A stretch of 64,000 nt of DNA from Spartobacteria bacterium (lineage in GTDB: Bacteria; Verrucomicrobiota; Verrucomicrobiia; Chthoniobacterales; Chthoniobacteraceae), in the NCBI GenBank assembly GCA_021324825.1, contig JAJPII010000010.1, positions 1 through 64,000 on the forward strand, given 5' to 3'. The notes under the pieces were generated by a model. That model worked only from the letters and a program-made list of their open reading frames with translations, had not been told where the DNA came from and ran no database searches. Position numbers and translations under genes: made by a program. Shown here piece by piece: positions 42,496 to 51,414 of the stretch. How positions within the stretch are numbered: the first letter of the stretch is position 1; each line of letters starts with the position of its first letter.

Positions 42496-43479
42496 GTGGG
42501 CCTCAGCCTTACCCAAAAACAGAATTTTTACCACGAACTCGGGGAGCGGCTCCGCTCGGGCGCAGGCTTCGGCTCGGCGGTGAGGTCGATCTCGGAAGAC
42601 ACCGGCGGCAAGCTTCGGAAATTCGCGGAGGCCTTGATCGCCGCCGCCGCCAGGGGCGATACGGTGGCGGAAGCGTTTTCCCGGCAACAAGGGATGGTTG
42701 GCGACCTGGAAGTAAGCATCCTCAACGGATGCGAACGGAGCGGCAGGCTGGAAACCGGGTGCCGGTACCTCTCCGGGTATTTCCAGACCCTGGCGGAATC
42801 GCGAAACACCATCCTGAAGGGCGTCGCTTACCCGGTGTTTCTCCTGCACTTCTCCGCCCTGGTCTTTCCGCTGAAGGCGCTGTTCACCGCCGGCGGTTTC
42901 CCCGCCTACATGAAAGCCGCGGGCAAGGATTTGCTCACCCTGTATGCGGGAGCCTTTTTCGTTTCGGCATGCATCTGGTTCATCCTGCGCCTGGCCAGGG
43001 AGACGGCGTGGCTCGACAGGCTGCTGCGGCTCGTTCCCCTGTTTGGAAAGGTGCGCCGCGCGTTTTCGCTGGGACGCTTCTGCGGGACGTACGAGATGCA
43101 GTTGCAGTCCGGCGTGAACGTCATGGACAGCCTGACCCAGGCGGGGAAAGCGAGCCAGAGCGCCCTCGTCATGGAAACCGTGCGGCGGATGCTCCCGGCC
43201 ATCCGGGCGGGCGAACAAGTCGGCTCGCTTCTCGGGAAAACAGGGGCGTTCACGAAAAAGATGACCCGCGCGATCAAGCTCGGGGAGGAGACCGGCAAGC
43301 TCGACGACGAATTGAAACGGCTGACCGAGGATTTCCACAAGGAAGCGCTGGCGCGGGTCGAAACCTTGAGCGCCTGGATACCGAAAATCCTGTATCTACT
43401 GATCGCCGGATTCGTAGGTTACCAGATCATCACGTTTTATGCGTCCATGCTTTCCAACGCGATGAAAGCGACGGAATGA
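42496..43479 (+). CDS. Type II secretion / pilus platform protein (GspF/PilC family)
   Basis: A 327-residue integral membrane protein with two T2SSF-type domains: FYHELGERLRSGAGFGSAVRS with SILNGCERSGRLETG, and CGTYEMQLQSGVNVMDSL with IKLGEETGKLDDEL, each followed by membrane helices (the last is ILYLLIAGFVGYQIITFYA). It lacks the ~70-residue cytoplasmic N-terminus of typical GspF. I start at GTG 42,496, 27 bp from the divergent ribD start. No other secretion or pilus genes are close, so it is an orphan. Confidence 0.75.
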   Translation: MGLSLTQKQNFYHELGERLRSGAGFGSAVRSISEDTGGKLRKFAEALIAAAARGDTVAEAFSRQQGMVGDLEVSILNGCERSGRLETGCRYLSGYFQTLAESRNTILKGVAYPVFLLHFSALVFPLKALFTAGGFPAYMKAAGKDLLTLYAGAFFVSACIWFILRLARETAWLDRLLRLVPLFGKVRRAFSLGRFCGTYEMQLQSGVNVMDSLTQAGKASQSALVMETVRRMLPAIRAGEQVGSLLGKTGAFTKKMTRAIKLGEETGKLDDELKRLTEDFHKEALARVETLSAWIPKILYLLIAGFVGYQIITFYASMLSNAMKATE

Positions 43480-43728
43480 TCCCGCCTCCCCGATGTCACA
43501 AAGAAAGCCGCTGAGGCGTTTCAAAAACGAATGGTTTGCATGTGCCATGTTGTCGCCTTAAATTCAGGTCGAATTGCGCGATATGTGACGTTATGTCGCT
43601 TTAACGATTTGCATGTTCTTTGCAATATGCTGATTACCAGCTTGTTATGATTTTGAAGCGTCCTGGCATGTGATAAGCTCCCTTTTGAAGGCGTTAACCA
43701 ATAACCCTAAAGGAGGAACACAAATACC
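43480..43728. other. Intergenic region upstream of the heat-shock genes
   Basis: AT-richer than its surroundings and without a gene. It should contain the promoter of the Hsp20 pair. A TTGAAG at 43,653 followed by ATAAGC 14 bp later is a weak candidate; I see no CIRCE-type inverted repeat. Confidence 0.35.
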
Positions 43729-44196
43729 ATGAGCTTGATACGTTATTATTCGCCCGAACTTTCGACCTGGAGCCCGTTCGACCGGCTCGCGTCGTTGCGG
43801 GATGAATTCAACCGGCTTTTCGAATCCGGCGCCGAGAGTTCGGCCCGCGAACACGGATTGCTGGCCGCGTGGGCGCCCGCTCTTGATCTCTATCAGGATC
43901 GCGACCACGTCTTCGTGAAGGTCGAACTGCCCGGCCTGAAAAAGGAGGACATCGAAATCACCGTCCATGACGGGGCGCTCTCCGTCTCGGGCGAACGCAA
44001 GGAGGAACAGGAAAACAAGGAGGGCGACTCGTTCCGAAGCGAACGAGTCTTCGGCCGTTTCCATCGCAGCGTGGCGCTGCCCGCCGCCGTGGACGCCGGC
44101 AAGGTGACCGCTTCCTACAAGGACGGGATCCTGACGGTGACATTGCCGAAAGCCGAGGAAGCCAAACCGAAACAGATCGAAATCAGCGCGTCGTAA
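43729..44196 (+). CDS. Small heat-shock protein, Hsp20 family (first copy)
   Basis: A 155-residue alpha-crystallin-type chaperone. N-terminal WSPFDRLASLRDEFNRLFES, the core domain with VFVKVELPGLKKEDIEITVH and the C-terminal signature GILTVTLPKAEE. AAAGGAGG lies 12 bases upstream of the start. Holds unfolding proteins in the cytoplasm. Forms a pair with the Hsp20 at 44,217. Confidence 0.93.
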   Translation: MSLIRYYSPELSTWSPFDRLASLRDEFNRLFESGAESSAREHGLLAAWAPALDLYQDRDHVFVKVELPGLKKEDIEITVHDGALSVSGERKEEQENKEGDSFRSERVFGRFHRSVALPAAVDAGKVTASYKDGILTVTLPKAEEAKPKQIEISAS

Positions 44197-44216
44197 AAAG
44201 GCGCGCGCCAATCCCT

Positions 44217-44594
44217 ATGGACACCACATTGACTAAAAACGAAGTGAAGGACAACGGATTGCGGCGGGTCTCTTTTGTGACTCCGCAAGCCGCCATCCAC
44301 GAAACGAAGGAAGGCTACGTCCTCCAGGCGGAGATGCCGGGAGTCAACAAGGCCGGGCTGGAAGTAACCGTGACCAACAACGAACTGACAATCGTTGGCC
44401 GGCGCTCCGACCCGGAGGTTAAGGCGGAAACGGTTTACCGCGAGTCGCGGCCGCGCGATTTCCGCCGCGTCTTCGAATTGGACCCCGCGATCGACTCGGC
44501 CAAAATCGAGGCGAGGATGGATCAAGGAATCCTGACGCTGACCTTGCCGAAGGCCGAACGGGTCAAACCGAGGAAGATCGCAATCACCGACTAA
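44217..44594 (+). CDS. Small heat-shock protein, Hsp20 family (second copy)
   Basis: A 125-residue protein with the core domain only: YVLQAEMPGVNKAGLEVTVT and the signature GILTLTLPKAERVKPRKIAI. It begins 20 bp after the first copy, so the two are one operon. Shorter N-terminus and different loop sequence suggest a divided role, as often in tandem Hsp20 pairs. Confidence 0.92.
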   Translation: MDTTLTKNEVKDNGLRRVSFVTPQAAIHETKEGYVLQAEMPGVNKAGLEVTVTNNELTIVGRRSDPEVKAETVYRESRPRDFRRVFELDPAIDSAKIEARMDQGILTLTLPKAERVKPRKIAITD

Positions 44595-44617
44595 ACCTGC
44601 CGCTGTTTCTGGAGTCG

Positions 44618-44656
44618 CCCGCGGGCCGGAGAAAATCCGCCCCGCGGGTCTTTTTT
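44618..44656 (+). terminator. Rho-independent terminator of the hsp20 operon
   Basis: CCCGCGG...CGGA pairs with TCCG...CCGCGGG around GAAAA, followed by TTTTTT at 44,651-44,656. The T run touches the stop codon of the convergent mqnC. Confidence 0.85.
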
Positions 44657-45746
44657 AGTTCAGCAGCTCGTACCAGTTGTTGCGGCGGCGCGGCTCGTAG
44701 CCCGCGTCCCCTATCAGCGAGGCGATCTCCTCCGTGTTCAGCCGGAAACTGGTTCCCGCGCTGCTCACCACGTTTTCCTCCATCATTACCGAGCCGAAGT
44801 CGTTGGCTCCGTATTTCAGCGCCACCTGGCCGATCTTCGGGCCTTGCGTCACCCAGGAGCTTTGGACGTTCTCGAAGTTGTCCAGGAAGATGCGGGAGAG
44901 CGCCTGCGTCCGCAGATACTCCGCCGAACCGACGGGCGCGGCCTTCAGGGCGGTGTGCTCCGGCTGGAACGTCCAGCAGATGAAGGCGGTGAAGCCGCGC
45001 GTGGCGTCCTGCTGCTCGCGCAGACGGCGCAGATGCTCGATCCGTTCCTCCACGGTCTCGACGTGGCCGAACATCATCGTCGCGCTCGACTTCAGGCCCA
45101 GTTCGTGCGCGATCTCCATCACTTCGAGCCAGCGGTTCGAGTCGCACTTCAGCGGCGAGATGCGCTTGCGCACCCTGTCCACGAGTATCTCCCCGCCGCC
45201 GCCCGGTATGGAACCCAGCCCCGCCGACTGGAAGCGGGAAATCACCTCCCTCAACGGCATCGCGAACGCCTCGGCGAAGTGGTTGAACTCCGGCGGGCTG
45301 AATCCGTGGACGTTGATGTGCGGATATTTTTCCCGGACGTGGTTCAGCAGATCGATGTAATAGTCGACGCCCAGCCCGGGGTGATGCCCTCCTTGCAAAA
45401 GAATCTGCACGCCGCCGATGGCCGAAAGCTCGTCCAGCTTGCGGTCGATCTGCTCCAGCGAAAGGACGTAGTGGTCGGCGTCCTTCTCCGTCCGGTAGAA
45501 CGCGCAGAACTTGCAATAGACGTTGCAGACGTTGGTGTAGTTGATGTTGCGGTCGATGATGTAAGTCACAATTTCCGCGCCGCGTCCGCCGTACGCGCGG
45601 GCCTTCGCCTGCTCGCGGCGGGCGTTCGCAAGCTGGCCCAACTCGTTCAGGGGCGCGTCGTACAGTTCCCGCGCCTCGGCGGCGTCGATGCGCTCCCCGG
45701 CGAGCACTTTCTTCGCGAGCGATTCGTCAAGACGTGGCGTTTCCAT
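44655..45746 (-). CDS. mqnC: Cyclic dehypoxanthinyl futalosine synthase (MqnC)
   Basis: A 363-residue radical SAM enzyme of the futalosine menaquinone pathway. The cluster site is CNVYCKFC preceded by NINYTNVC; also LLQGGHHPGLGVDYY, IPGGGGEILVDRVR and SATMMFGHVET. It cyclises dehypoxanthine futalosine. The related MqnE (aminofutalosine synthase) differs in these segments, so I prefer MqnC. Other mqn genes are not in the window. Confidence 0.9.
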   Translation of the reverse strand: METPRLDESLAKKVLAGERIDAAEARELYDAPLNELGQLANARREQAKARAYGGRGAEIVTYIIDRNINYTNVCNVYCKFCAFYRTEKDADHYVLSLEQIDRKLDELSAIGGVQILLQGGHHPGLGVDYYIDLLNHVREKYPHINVHGFSPPEFNHFAEAFAMPLREVISRFQSAGLGSIPGGGGEILVDRVRKRISPLKCDSNRWLEVMEIAHELGLKSSATMMFGHVETVEERIEHLRRLREQQDATRGFTAFICWTFQPEHTALKAAPVGSAEYLRTQALSRIFLDNFENVQSSWVTQGPKIGQVALKYGANDFGSVMMEENVVSSAGTSFRLNTEEIASLIGDAGYEPRRRNNWYELLN

Positions 45747-45813
45747 GCGGCAAATCTAGCGCGCCGCGCGCGCCGACTCAACGGCGGTGTCGCACTTTTG
45801 CCCGCTCTTGGTT

Positions 45814-45840
45814 GTAGAGGCGGCTGTGTCAGCCGCCTAC
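45814..45840. repeat. GC-rich palindrome
   Basis: GTAGAGGCGGCTG and CAGCCGCCTAC enclose a 3-base loop. It resembles dispersed palindromic (REP-like) repeats; it lies between the divergent-looking ends of mqnC's start and pyrD's stop and has no T run, so it is not a standard terminator. Confidence 0.5.
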
Positions 45841-45889
45841 CGCCTAAAGCCTGGAACGGCCTGGGCTTGGGCGTGAGCCTACGCCGCTT

Positions 45890-46906
45890 CTATTGCAATG
45901 CCCTGGGCGCGCCGATTTCGCCCAGCAACGACGGGCCTTTGTAAATGAAGCCAGTGTAAATCTGGATCAGAGAGGCGCCCGCGTCCAACTTCTCGCGCGC
46001 GGCGGGGGCGCTGTCAATTCCGCCCACGGCGATGATGGGCAGCGAAACCTTCGAGGCGATGAAGCGCACGATCTCCGTGGCCCGGCGCCGCAACGGCGCA
46101 CCGCTGAGGCCGCCTTCCTGCCGCCTCGATTCCGCGATGGCCGATTTATCCAGGGTCGTGTTCGTCGCGACGATGCCCGCCACGCGCCGGTTCAGGGCGA
46201 TCTCCAGGATTTTCCCGATCTCGTCGAAGCCGAGGTCGGGAGCGATCTTGACGAGCACCGGCTTCGGAACGGGCCGCAGGAAGTTGTCGGCTTGCACGGC
46301 GGCGAGAAGCTCGTCCAGCGCGGCGGCGTTTTGCAGGGAACGCAGGCCCGGCGTGTTGGGCGAGCTGACGTTCAGGACGAAGTAGTCGGCGTAGGGAAAA
46401 AGCGTGTGGAAAGAGAGGAGGTAGTCGCCCGGCGCTTCCTCCAGCGGCGTGGCTTTGGATTTGCCGATGTTTATTCCGACAGGGATGCGCGGCCAGCGGC
46501 CCGCGACTTTCAATGCGCCCAGGCGCGCCGCGACGCGCGCGGCGCCTTCGTTGTTGAACCCGAGGCGGTTGATGAGCGCCTCGTTCTCGGGAATCCGGAA
46601 GATGCGCGGCTTCGGGTTTCCCGGCTGCGCCTCGCCGGTGACGGTGCCGGCCTCCACGAAACCGAACCCGAGCGCTTCCCACGCGGGCAGGGCGGCGGCG
46701 TTCTTGTCGAAACCGGCGGCGAGTCCGACGATGTTTGGGAATTTTACGCCGAAGACGGTGCGCTCCTGTTTGGGAGCGGGCGGGGATAATGCGCGCAACA
46801 GGGACGGCGCGCCGGGAAAGCGGAGGCAGAAGAGCGCCAAGTGGTGAGCCGTTTCGGGATCGAGCCGGAATAACGCGGGACGGAGAACTTTTTCGTAGAG
46901 GCTCAT
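45890..46906 (-). CDS. pyrD: Dihydroorotate dehydrogenase (class 2)
   Basis: A 338-residue FMN enzyme oxidising dihydroorotate with a membrane quinone. The N-terminal helix for membrane contact (YEKVLRPALFRLDPETAHHL) marks class 2. Also GLAAGFDKNA, NVSSPNTPGLR with the catalytic Ser, VKIAPDLG, IATNTT-type VATNTT and LPIIAVGGI. Confidence 0.94.
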   Translation of the reverse strand: MSLYEKVLRPALFRLDPETAHHLALFCLRFPGAPSLLRALSPPAPKQERTVFGVKFPNIVGLAAGFDKNAAALPAWEALGFGFVEAGTVTGEAQPGNPKPRIFRIPENEALINRLGFNNEGAARVAARLGALKVAGRWPRIPVGINIGKSKATPLEEAPGDYLLSFHTLFPYADYFVLNVSSPNTPGLRSLQNAAALDELLAAVQADNFLRPVPKPVLVKIAPDLGFDEIGKILEIALNRRVAGIVATNTTLDKSAIAESRRQEGGLSGAPLRRRATEIVRFIASKVSLPIIAVGGIDSAPAAREKLDAGASLIQIYTGFIYKGPSLLGEIGAPRALQ

Positions 46907-47246
46907 TTGGGTGAATAAGTCGAGGAAGCGAAGCGGACGCGAGATTTCAGACGGGGTCGCGTCACGTCCTCATCGCTGGCGCTGAGATTCAAGAAACGTC
47001 CGAGAGACGTCCTATCCGCCGCCATTCGAAACTACTTCACCCGAGGATACTCTTTCAAGGACTGAAAGGTGAGGCGCTTTATGTTTTGTTCGTCCTCGTA
47101 AAAGTCACTATGAAGAGAGCACAATGTTTTCTCGAAAATTTCACAGGCGCTTGCTTCGCGCCACTTTTACGCGTCAAGAAAAAAGGTCTCTCGACAGCAT
47201 ACAGGATAAAGCCGAATCCAAGGTAAAGCAAGACGAATACCATCCC
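46907..47246. other. Intergenic stretch between pyrD and mnmE
   Basis: About 340 bases without a convincing gene. Since both neighbours are on the minus strand, it holds the end of the mnmE operon and the pyrD promoter. No clear hairpin or promoter boxes are seen. Confidence 0.35.
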
Positions 47247-48572
47247 TCATTTGCCGATGCAAAATGTGCTGAAGATTTTGCCGAGCAATTCTTCCGCATC
47301 GGCTTTCCCGACGACTTCGCCGACGGCGTCCAGGGCCGCGCGCAGTTCGATGGCGATCAGTTCCGGCGGGAGGCGTTCGAGCAGCCCCTGGCGCGCGCGT
47401 GCGCAAGCTTCCGCGGCCGCTTTCAGGCAGGCTTGGTGGCGGACATTGATCGCCACGACGGAATCGCCCGCGTTCCACTTCCCGCCGAGGAGGCGGCGTA
47501 GAATTTCGTCTCCCAGCCGTTCCATGCCGTCGCCGGTGCGGCAGGAGATCCTGACCGCTTCGGCGCCTTGCCACTCCGGGTCTTCTCCGAGATCGCTCTT
47601 GTTCAGCACGAGGATCTCCCCGCCGGGAGGAGGCGTCTGGCAGCGGGGCCTGCTGCCATCCACGAGATGCAACACGAGGTCCGCGCCGGAGACGCTCTTG
47701 AGCGTTCGCTCGATGCCCGCTCTCTCGACGGCGTCTTCGGAGTCGCGCATGCCGGCCGTGTCGACGAGCCGGAGCGGGACGCCCCGGAAGTTGATGACTT
47801 CCTCGATGGTGTCGCGCGTCGTGCCCGGGCTTTCGCTGACGATGGCCCGTTCGTAACCGAGCAGCAGATTCAGCAAGCTCGATTTCCCGACATTGGGCGC
47901 GCCGTAGATGACTGTCCGCACGCCTTCGCGCAGGATTCTTCCCTGCCCGGCGGTGTTCAGCAGCGCGTCGTTCGCGGCGCGGGCCTCGTTCAGTTTGTCC
48001 AGCAGCGCGGCGCCGGTTTCCGGCTCGATGTCCTCGTCGGGGAAGTCGATATACGCCTCGACGTGCGCGAGCAAGCCCAGGAGCATTTCCCGCAGTCGCC
48101 CGATCTTCTCGCCGAGTTTGCCTTCGAGTTGTTCGGCGGCGGCGCGCAGGGCGAGGTCGGTCCTGGCGGTGATCAAGTCCATGACCGCCTCGGCCTGGGT
48201 CAGGTCCATCTTGCCATTCAGGAAGGCGCGCTCGGTGAATTCACCCGGGTTCGCGAGGCGCGCTCCGCGCTCCACCAGCAACCGCAGGATGCGGCGGGTG
48301 ACGAGTATGCCGCCGTGGCAATTTATCTCGACCACGTCCTCGCCGGTGTAGCTCGCCGGGGCGCGATGGATGGAGACGACCACCTCGTCCACCGTTTCCC
48401 CGCCATCCACGAGCCTGCCGAAAAGCCGGCGGCCCGCCTCCGCCTCGCCCAAGGCGCGCCTGCCGCGGAACACCGCGTCCGCTATGGCGCCGGCGCGCGC
48501 GCCGCTGAGCCGCACGATGGCGATGGCGCCTTCGCCGAAGGGCGTGGAGATCGCGGCGATGGCGTCATTCAC
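47247..48572 (-). CDS. mnmE: tRNA uridine-5-carboxymethylaminomethyl modification GTPase MnmE
   Basis: A 441-residue GTPase working with MnmG on U34 of tRNAs. N-terminal folate-binding domain (DAIAAISTPFGEGAIAIVRL), helical domain, G domain with GAPNVGKSSLLN, DTAGMRD and LNKSDL, and the obligate C-terminal motif CIGK. It starts 6 bp after accA ends. Confidence 0.95.
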   Translation of the reverse strand: MNDAIAAISTPFGEGAIAIVRLSGARAGAIADAVFRGRRALGEAEAGRRLFGRLVDGGETVDEVVVSIHRAPASYTGEDVVEINCHGGILVTRRILRLLVERGARLANPGEFTERAFLNGKMDLTQAEAVMDLITARTDLALRAAAEQLEGKLGEKIGRLREMLLGLLAHVEAYIDFPDEDIEPETGAALLDKLNEARAANDALLNTAGQGRILREGVRTVIYGAPNVGKSSLLNLLLGYERAIVSESPGTTRDTIEEVINFRGVPLRLVDTAGMRDSEDAVERAGIERTLKSVSGADLVLHLVDGSRPRCQTPPPGGEILVLNKSDLGEDPEWQGAEAVRISCRTGDGMERLGDEILRRLLGGKWNAGDSVVAINVRHQACLKAAAEACARARQGLLERLPPELIAIELRAALDAVGEVVGKADAEELLGKIFSTFCIGK

Positions 48573-48578
48573 AGCCTC

Positions 48579-49544
48579 TCACTTCGCCGCTTCGATGTAT
48601 TCGCCGACGCGGCGGTATTTCTGGTAGCGGTCGGCGAGCAGCTTGTCGATGGGGACGGCGGAAAGTTCTTTCAGATGTTTTACAACCGCTTTCTGGAGAT
48701 CGGCCATCGCCCGCTGGGGGTCCTGGTGGGCGCCGCCGAGCGGCTCGGGCAGGACTTCATCGACCAGCTTCAGCTTTTCCAGGTCGTGCGCGGTGAGCTT
48801 CAACGCCTCGGCGGCGGCGGCGGCCTGGTTGCGGTGTTTCCAGAGGATGGCAGCGCACCCTTCGGGGCTGATGACGGAGTAGTAGGAGTTCTCGAACATG
48901 AGGACGCGGTCCGCGACGCCGATCCCCAGCGCGCCGCCGGAGCCGCCCTCGCCGATGACCACGGCGACCACGGGCGTCCGCAGGACCATCATCTCCCGGA
49001 TGTTGACGGCGATTGCTTCCGAGATGTGCCGCTCCTCCGCGCCGACGCCGGGGTACGCGCCGGGGGTGTCGATGAGGGCCACGACGGGCAGCTTGAATTT
49101 CTCCGCGAGCCGCATGAGGCGCAGCGCCTTGCGATACCCTTCCGGATGGGCGCTGCCGAAGTTGCGCATCAAGTTTTCCTTTGTGTCGCGGCCTTTCTGG
49201 TGGCCGATGACGGCGCACCGGTGGCCGCCGGCCATCGCGAAGCCGGCGGGCATGGCTTTGTCATCGCCGAACAGGCGGTCGCCGTGGATCTCCATGAAGT
49301 CGGTGAACGAGCGCATGAAGTAATCCAGCGCGAAAGGCCGGGCGACGTGGCGGGCGATCTGGACGCGCTGCCATGCGGTCAGGTTCATGTAGATGTCGCG
49401 CCGGGTCTGCTCGATCTTCGCCTCCATGCGGCGGACTTCGGCGTCGAAGTCGATGTCGTGGATGCGGGAGTGCTTCTTCAAGTCCTCGAGCTTTTCCTCG
49501 AGTTCGACGATCGGCTTTTCAAATTCGAGCGGTTGAACTTTCAT
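48579..49544 (-). CDS. accA: Acetyl-CoA carboxylase carboxyltransferase subunit alpha
   Basis: A 321-residue subunit of the carboxyltransferase that makes malonyl-CoA. LEFEKPIVELEEKLEDL, FMEIHGDRLFGDDKA, PVVALIDTPGAYPGVGAEER, VIGEGGSGGALGIG and the SPEGCAAILWK segment are typical. It overlaps the LysM gene (ATGA) and is followed by mnmE. Confidence 0.95.
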   Translation of the reverse strand: MKVQPLEFEKPIVELEEKLEDLKKHSRIHDIDFDAEVRRMEAKIEQTRRDIYMNLTAWQRVQIARHVARPFALDYFMRSFTDFMEIHGDRLFGDDKAMPAGFAMAGGHRCAVIGHQKGRDTKENLMRNFGSAHPEGYRKALRLMRLAEKFKLPVVALIDTPGAYPGVGAEERHISEAIAVNIREMMVLRTPVVAVVIGEGGSGGALGIGVADRVLMFENSYYSVISPEGCAAILWKHRNQAAAAAEALKLTAHDLEKLKLVDEVLPEPLGGAHQDPQRAMADLQKAVVKHLKELSAVPIDKLLADRYQKYRRVGEYIEAAK

Positions 49545-50380
49545 TCGATGGTGACGGGAACGTTCTTGTTCAACAGCGAGGAGAGTTCCGCCATGTCCGA
49601 TCGGGCAAGCTCGATGCCCCCCGCGGGCTTGGGGTTCTTCTCATCCTCGGTGTCTTGGGAGTAGAGAGTGTAATTCGGGACGCCCACGGAAATCCAGCGC
49701 GCGCTGCTCCCGTAATCCCTCGCGCCGAGGCCGATTTGCTGGCCGTTTTTCCACGCCATCTTTTCGCGCACCCTTCCCGTGAGCGGCGAGGAACCGCGCG
49801 CCGGCGGCGCTTTCCATTCGAGGACGCCGTATTCCTTGAAGAATTTGCCGCCGTCCAGGAGCGTGACCGTCTTTTCCTTGCGATTGATGACGAGGGAAAA
49901 GTTCGGATGCGAGACGAGGATGCGCTGGCCGATGCGAAGGATGGGGCCGGTCATGTTATTGGACCGCATGATGAGTTCGGGGGTCGTCTTCATCTTCGAG
50001 GCGATTTTCATCAAAACGTCGCCCTTTTGCACGCTATATTCCTGCTTTTCGGGCGAGGGATAGGTGGAAAAGAAAATGGCCGTGTTGATCCGCCCCAGGT
50101 GGTCCTTGGCCTCCGCCATCTTCGCGGAGCCGCCGTAGTTCGCGACGAAGTTCTGGAGAGCCGTCCGCGCTTCGATGAGGCTGCCTTCCATTTCCAGGCG
50201 CTCGCACCGCTCCAGTTCCGGCCCGCCGGGGTCCGGCGGCGGGGCGGGCGTGCCTTCGGCGAGTTCCTGCTTCTCGACCCGCTGGGGCCGGATGAAGAGT
50301 TGGTAGATGAAAAACCCCGACGTGCCAAAAATGACGGCGCTGAGGAAAAGGAGGATGAGGGCTTTGACGAGAGTCTTCAC
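49541..50380 (-). CDS. LysM protein with degenerate L,D-transpeptidase-like domain
   Basis: A 279-residue cell-envelope protein: transmembrane anchor at about 7-28, a linker, helices, a LysM domain at about 115-157 (YSVQKGDVLMKIASKM..LRIGQRILV) and a C-terminal YkuD-type beta domain. Where active L,D-transpeptidases have HGCIRL with the catalytic Cys, this protein reads PAGGIELAR (Gly254/Gly255), so the nucleophile is lost. It may bind peptidoglycan without catalysis. Co-transcribed with accA through an ATGA overlap. Confidence 0.7.
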   Translation of the reverse strand: MKTLVKALILLFLSAVIFGTSGFFIYQLFIRPQRVEKQELAEGTPAPPPDPGGPELERCERLEMEGSLIEARTALQNFVANYGGSAKMAEAKDHLGRINTAIFFSTYPSPEKQEYSVQKGDVLMKIASKMKTTPELIMRSNNMTGPILRIGQRILVSHPNFSLVINRKEKTVTLLDGGKFFKEYGVLEWKAPPARGSSPLTGRVREKMAWKNGQQIGLGARDYGSSARWISVGVPNYTLYSQDTEDEKNPKPAGGIELARSDMAELSSLLNKNVPVTIE

Positions 50381-50403
50381 GCCGGGGCCCGGATGCTACC
50401 GTG

Positions 50404-50982
50404 CTATAACAGGCCCTTCTTGCGGAAATCCCCCAGGTTGGTTCCCGCCGACTGCTGGATGAGGTCGGACGCGAATTTCAACAGGCATATTTCCCACCCT
50501 TCATCCACCCCCTGGATGATGGCGCTGAAGGGTTCTTCCGAACGGCTGACCGTGGCTTTGACGTTTTCGATGACCTGCTCAAGCGGGTTGGAGATGATGT
50601 TTTCCACCAGGTCGGTCTGCCGGAACTGGAACCCGTATTTGAGGACCGCGAGATTCTCGCCCCCGCGCTGGAGCCACTCGGCAAAGCCGCGCGCCTGCTC
50701 GCCGAAGCCTTCCAGCAGCATGTCCGAGTAGTGTCCCGGCGCGAGGATGCGGGGCCGTTCGGCGTGCAAGCGGCCGTCGCGCACGCGGACCTGGTTGGCG
50801 CTGTCCATCAACTCCGTCAGAAGATAGAAGCGGAAGCTGGTGCTGCCAAAGGTGTCGATGCGGCGTTCCGGTGCGAGGACGACGCGGGTGTTCTCCATCG
50901 CGTAATGGAAAGTGTCTTCGTTAAACATGCGGGAAAGGCCAAGATAAGGGCGCGCAACGGCGTCCGCCACAGAATCTTTCAA
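50404..50982 (-). CDS. Conserved-looking hypothetical protein
   Basis: A 192-residue soluble protein rich in aromatic and charged residues (LAPERRIDTFGSTSFRFYLL, ERPRILAPGHYSDMLLEGFG). No known motif. The start is uncertain: the frame can begin with TTG at 50,982 or ATG at 50,928 (MFNEDTFHYAMENTRV). It lies 24 bp before the LysM gene on the same strand and 60 bp after acpP. Confidence 0.5.
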   Translation of the reverse strand: MKDSVADAVARPYLGLSRMFNEDTFHYAMENTRVVLAPERRIDTFGSTSFRFYLLTELMDSANQVRVRDGRLHAERPRILAPGHYSDMLLEGFGEQARGFAEWLQRGGENLAVLKYGFQFRQTDLVENIISNPLEQVIENVKATVSRSEEPFSAIIQGVDEGWEICLLKFASDLIQQSAGTNLGDFRKKGLL

Positions 50983-51042
50983 CGGCGCATGAAATCCGGC
51001 GAAGCCGGAAGAGAGAGAGCCCTGAGAGCCCCTGGCAGCGCT

Positions 51043-51288
51043 CTACTTGGCGGTCTTCTCTTCGATGTACTTGGTCACATCGCCGACCGTCTGGAGCTTT
51101 TCGGCGTCCTCGTCGGGCACTTCCACGGAGAACTCCTCTTCAAAGGCCATGACCAGTTCCACCGTATCCAGCGAGTCCGCGCCGAGGTCTTCGATGAAGG
51201 AGGCGGTGGGCGTGACCTGTTCAGGATTCACGCCGAGTTGCTCCACGATGATGTCTTTTACTTTTTCCTCGATCGACTTGTCTGCCAT
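51043..51288 (-). CDS. acpP: Acyl carrier protein
   Basis: An 81-residue acidic four-helix protein with the phosphopantetheine site [20 protein letters not shown]. It carries growing acyl chains in fatty acid synthesis. The FabF/FabD genes often beside it are absent. Divergent from the gene at 51,415. Confidence 0.96.
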   Translation of the reverse strand: MADKSIEEKVKDIIVEQLGVNPEQVTPTASFIEDLGADSLDTVELVMAFEEEFSVEVPDEDAEKLQTVGDVTKYIEEKTAK

Positions 51289-51414
51289 AACAAAAATTGT
51301 TCTCCGGGTTGGTGGTTGCGAGTACGGTTCCTAATGACGAACGCCCCCCTTGGCAACAACTTTTTTCGGCGCCCGCGACTTTTTTAAAAATTGAGGAGGA
51401 CGCCCGTCCGCTCT

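Noticed and set aside
48579-49664. Plus-strand frame of ~700 codons (47,568-49,664) across mnmE and accA
   Set aside because: Antisense shadow: both minus-strand genes have complete family motifs, while this frame is His/Gly/Asp/Val-rich without a domain.
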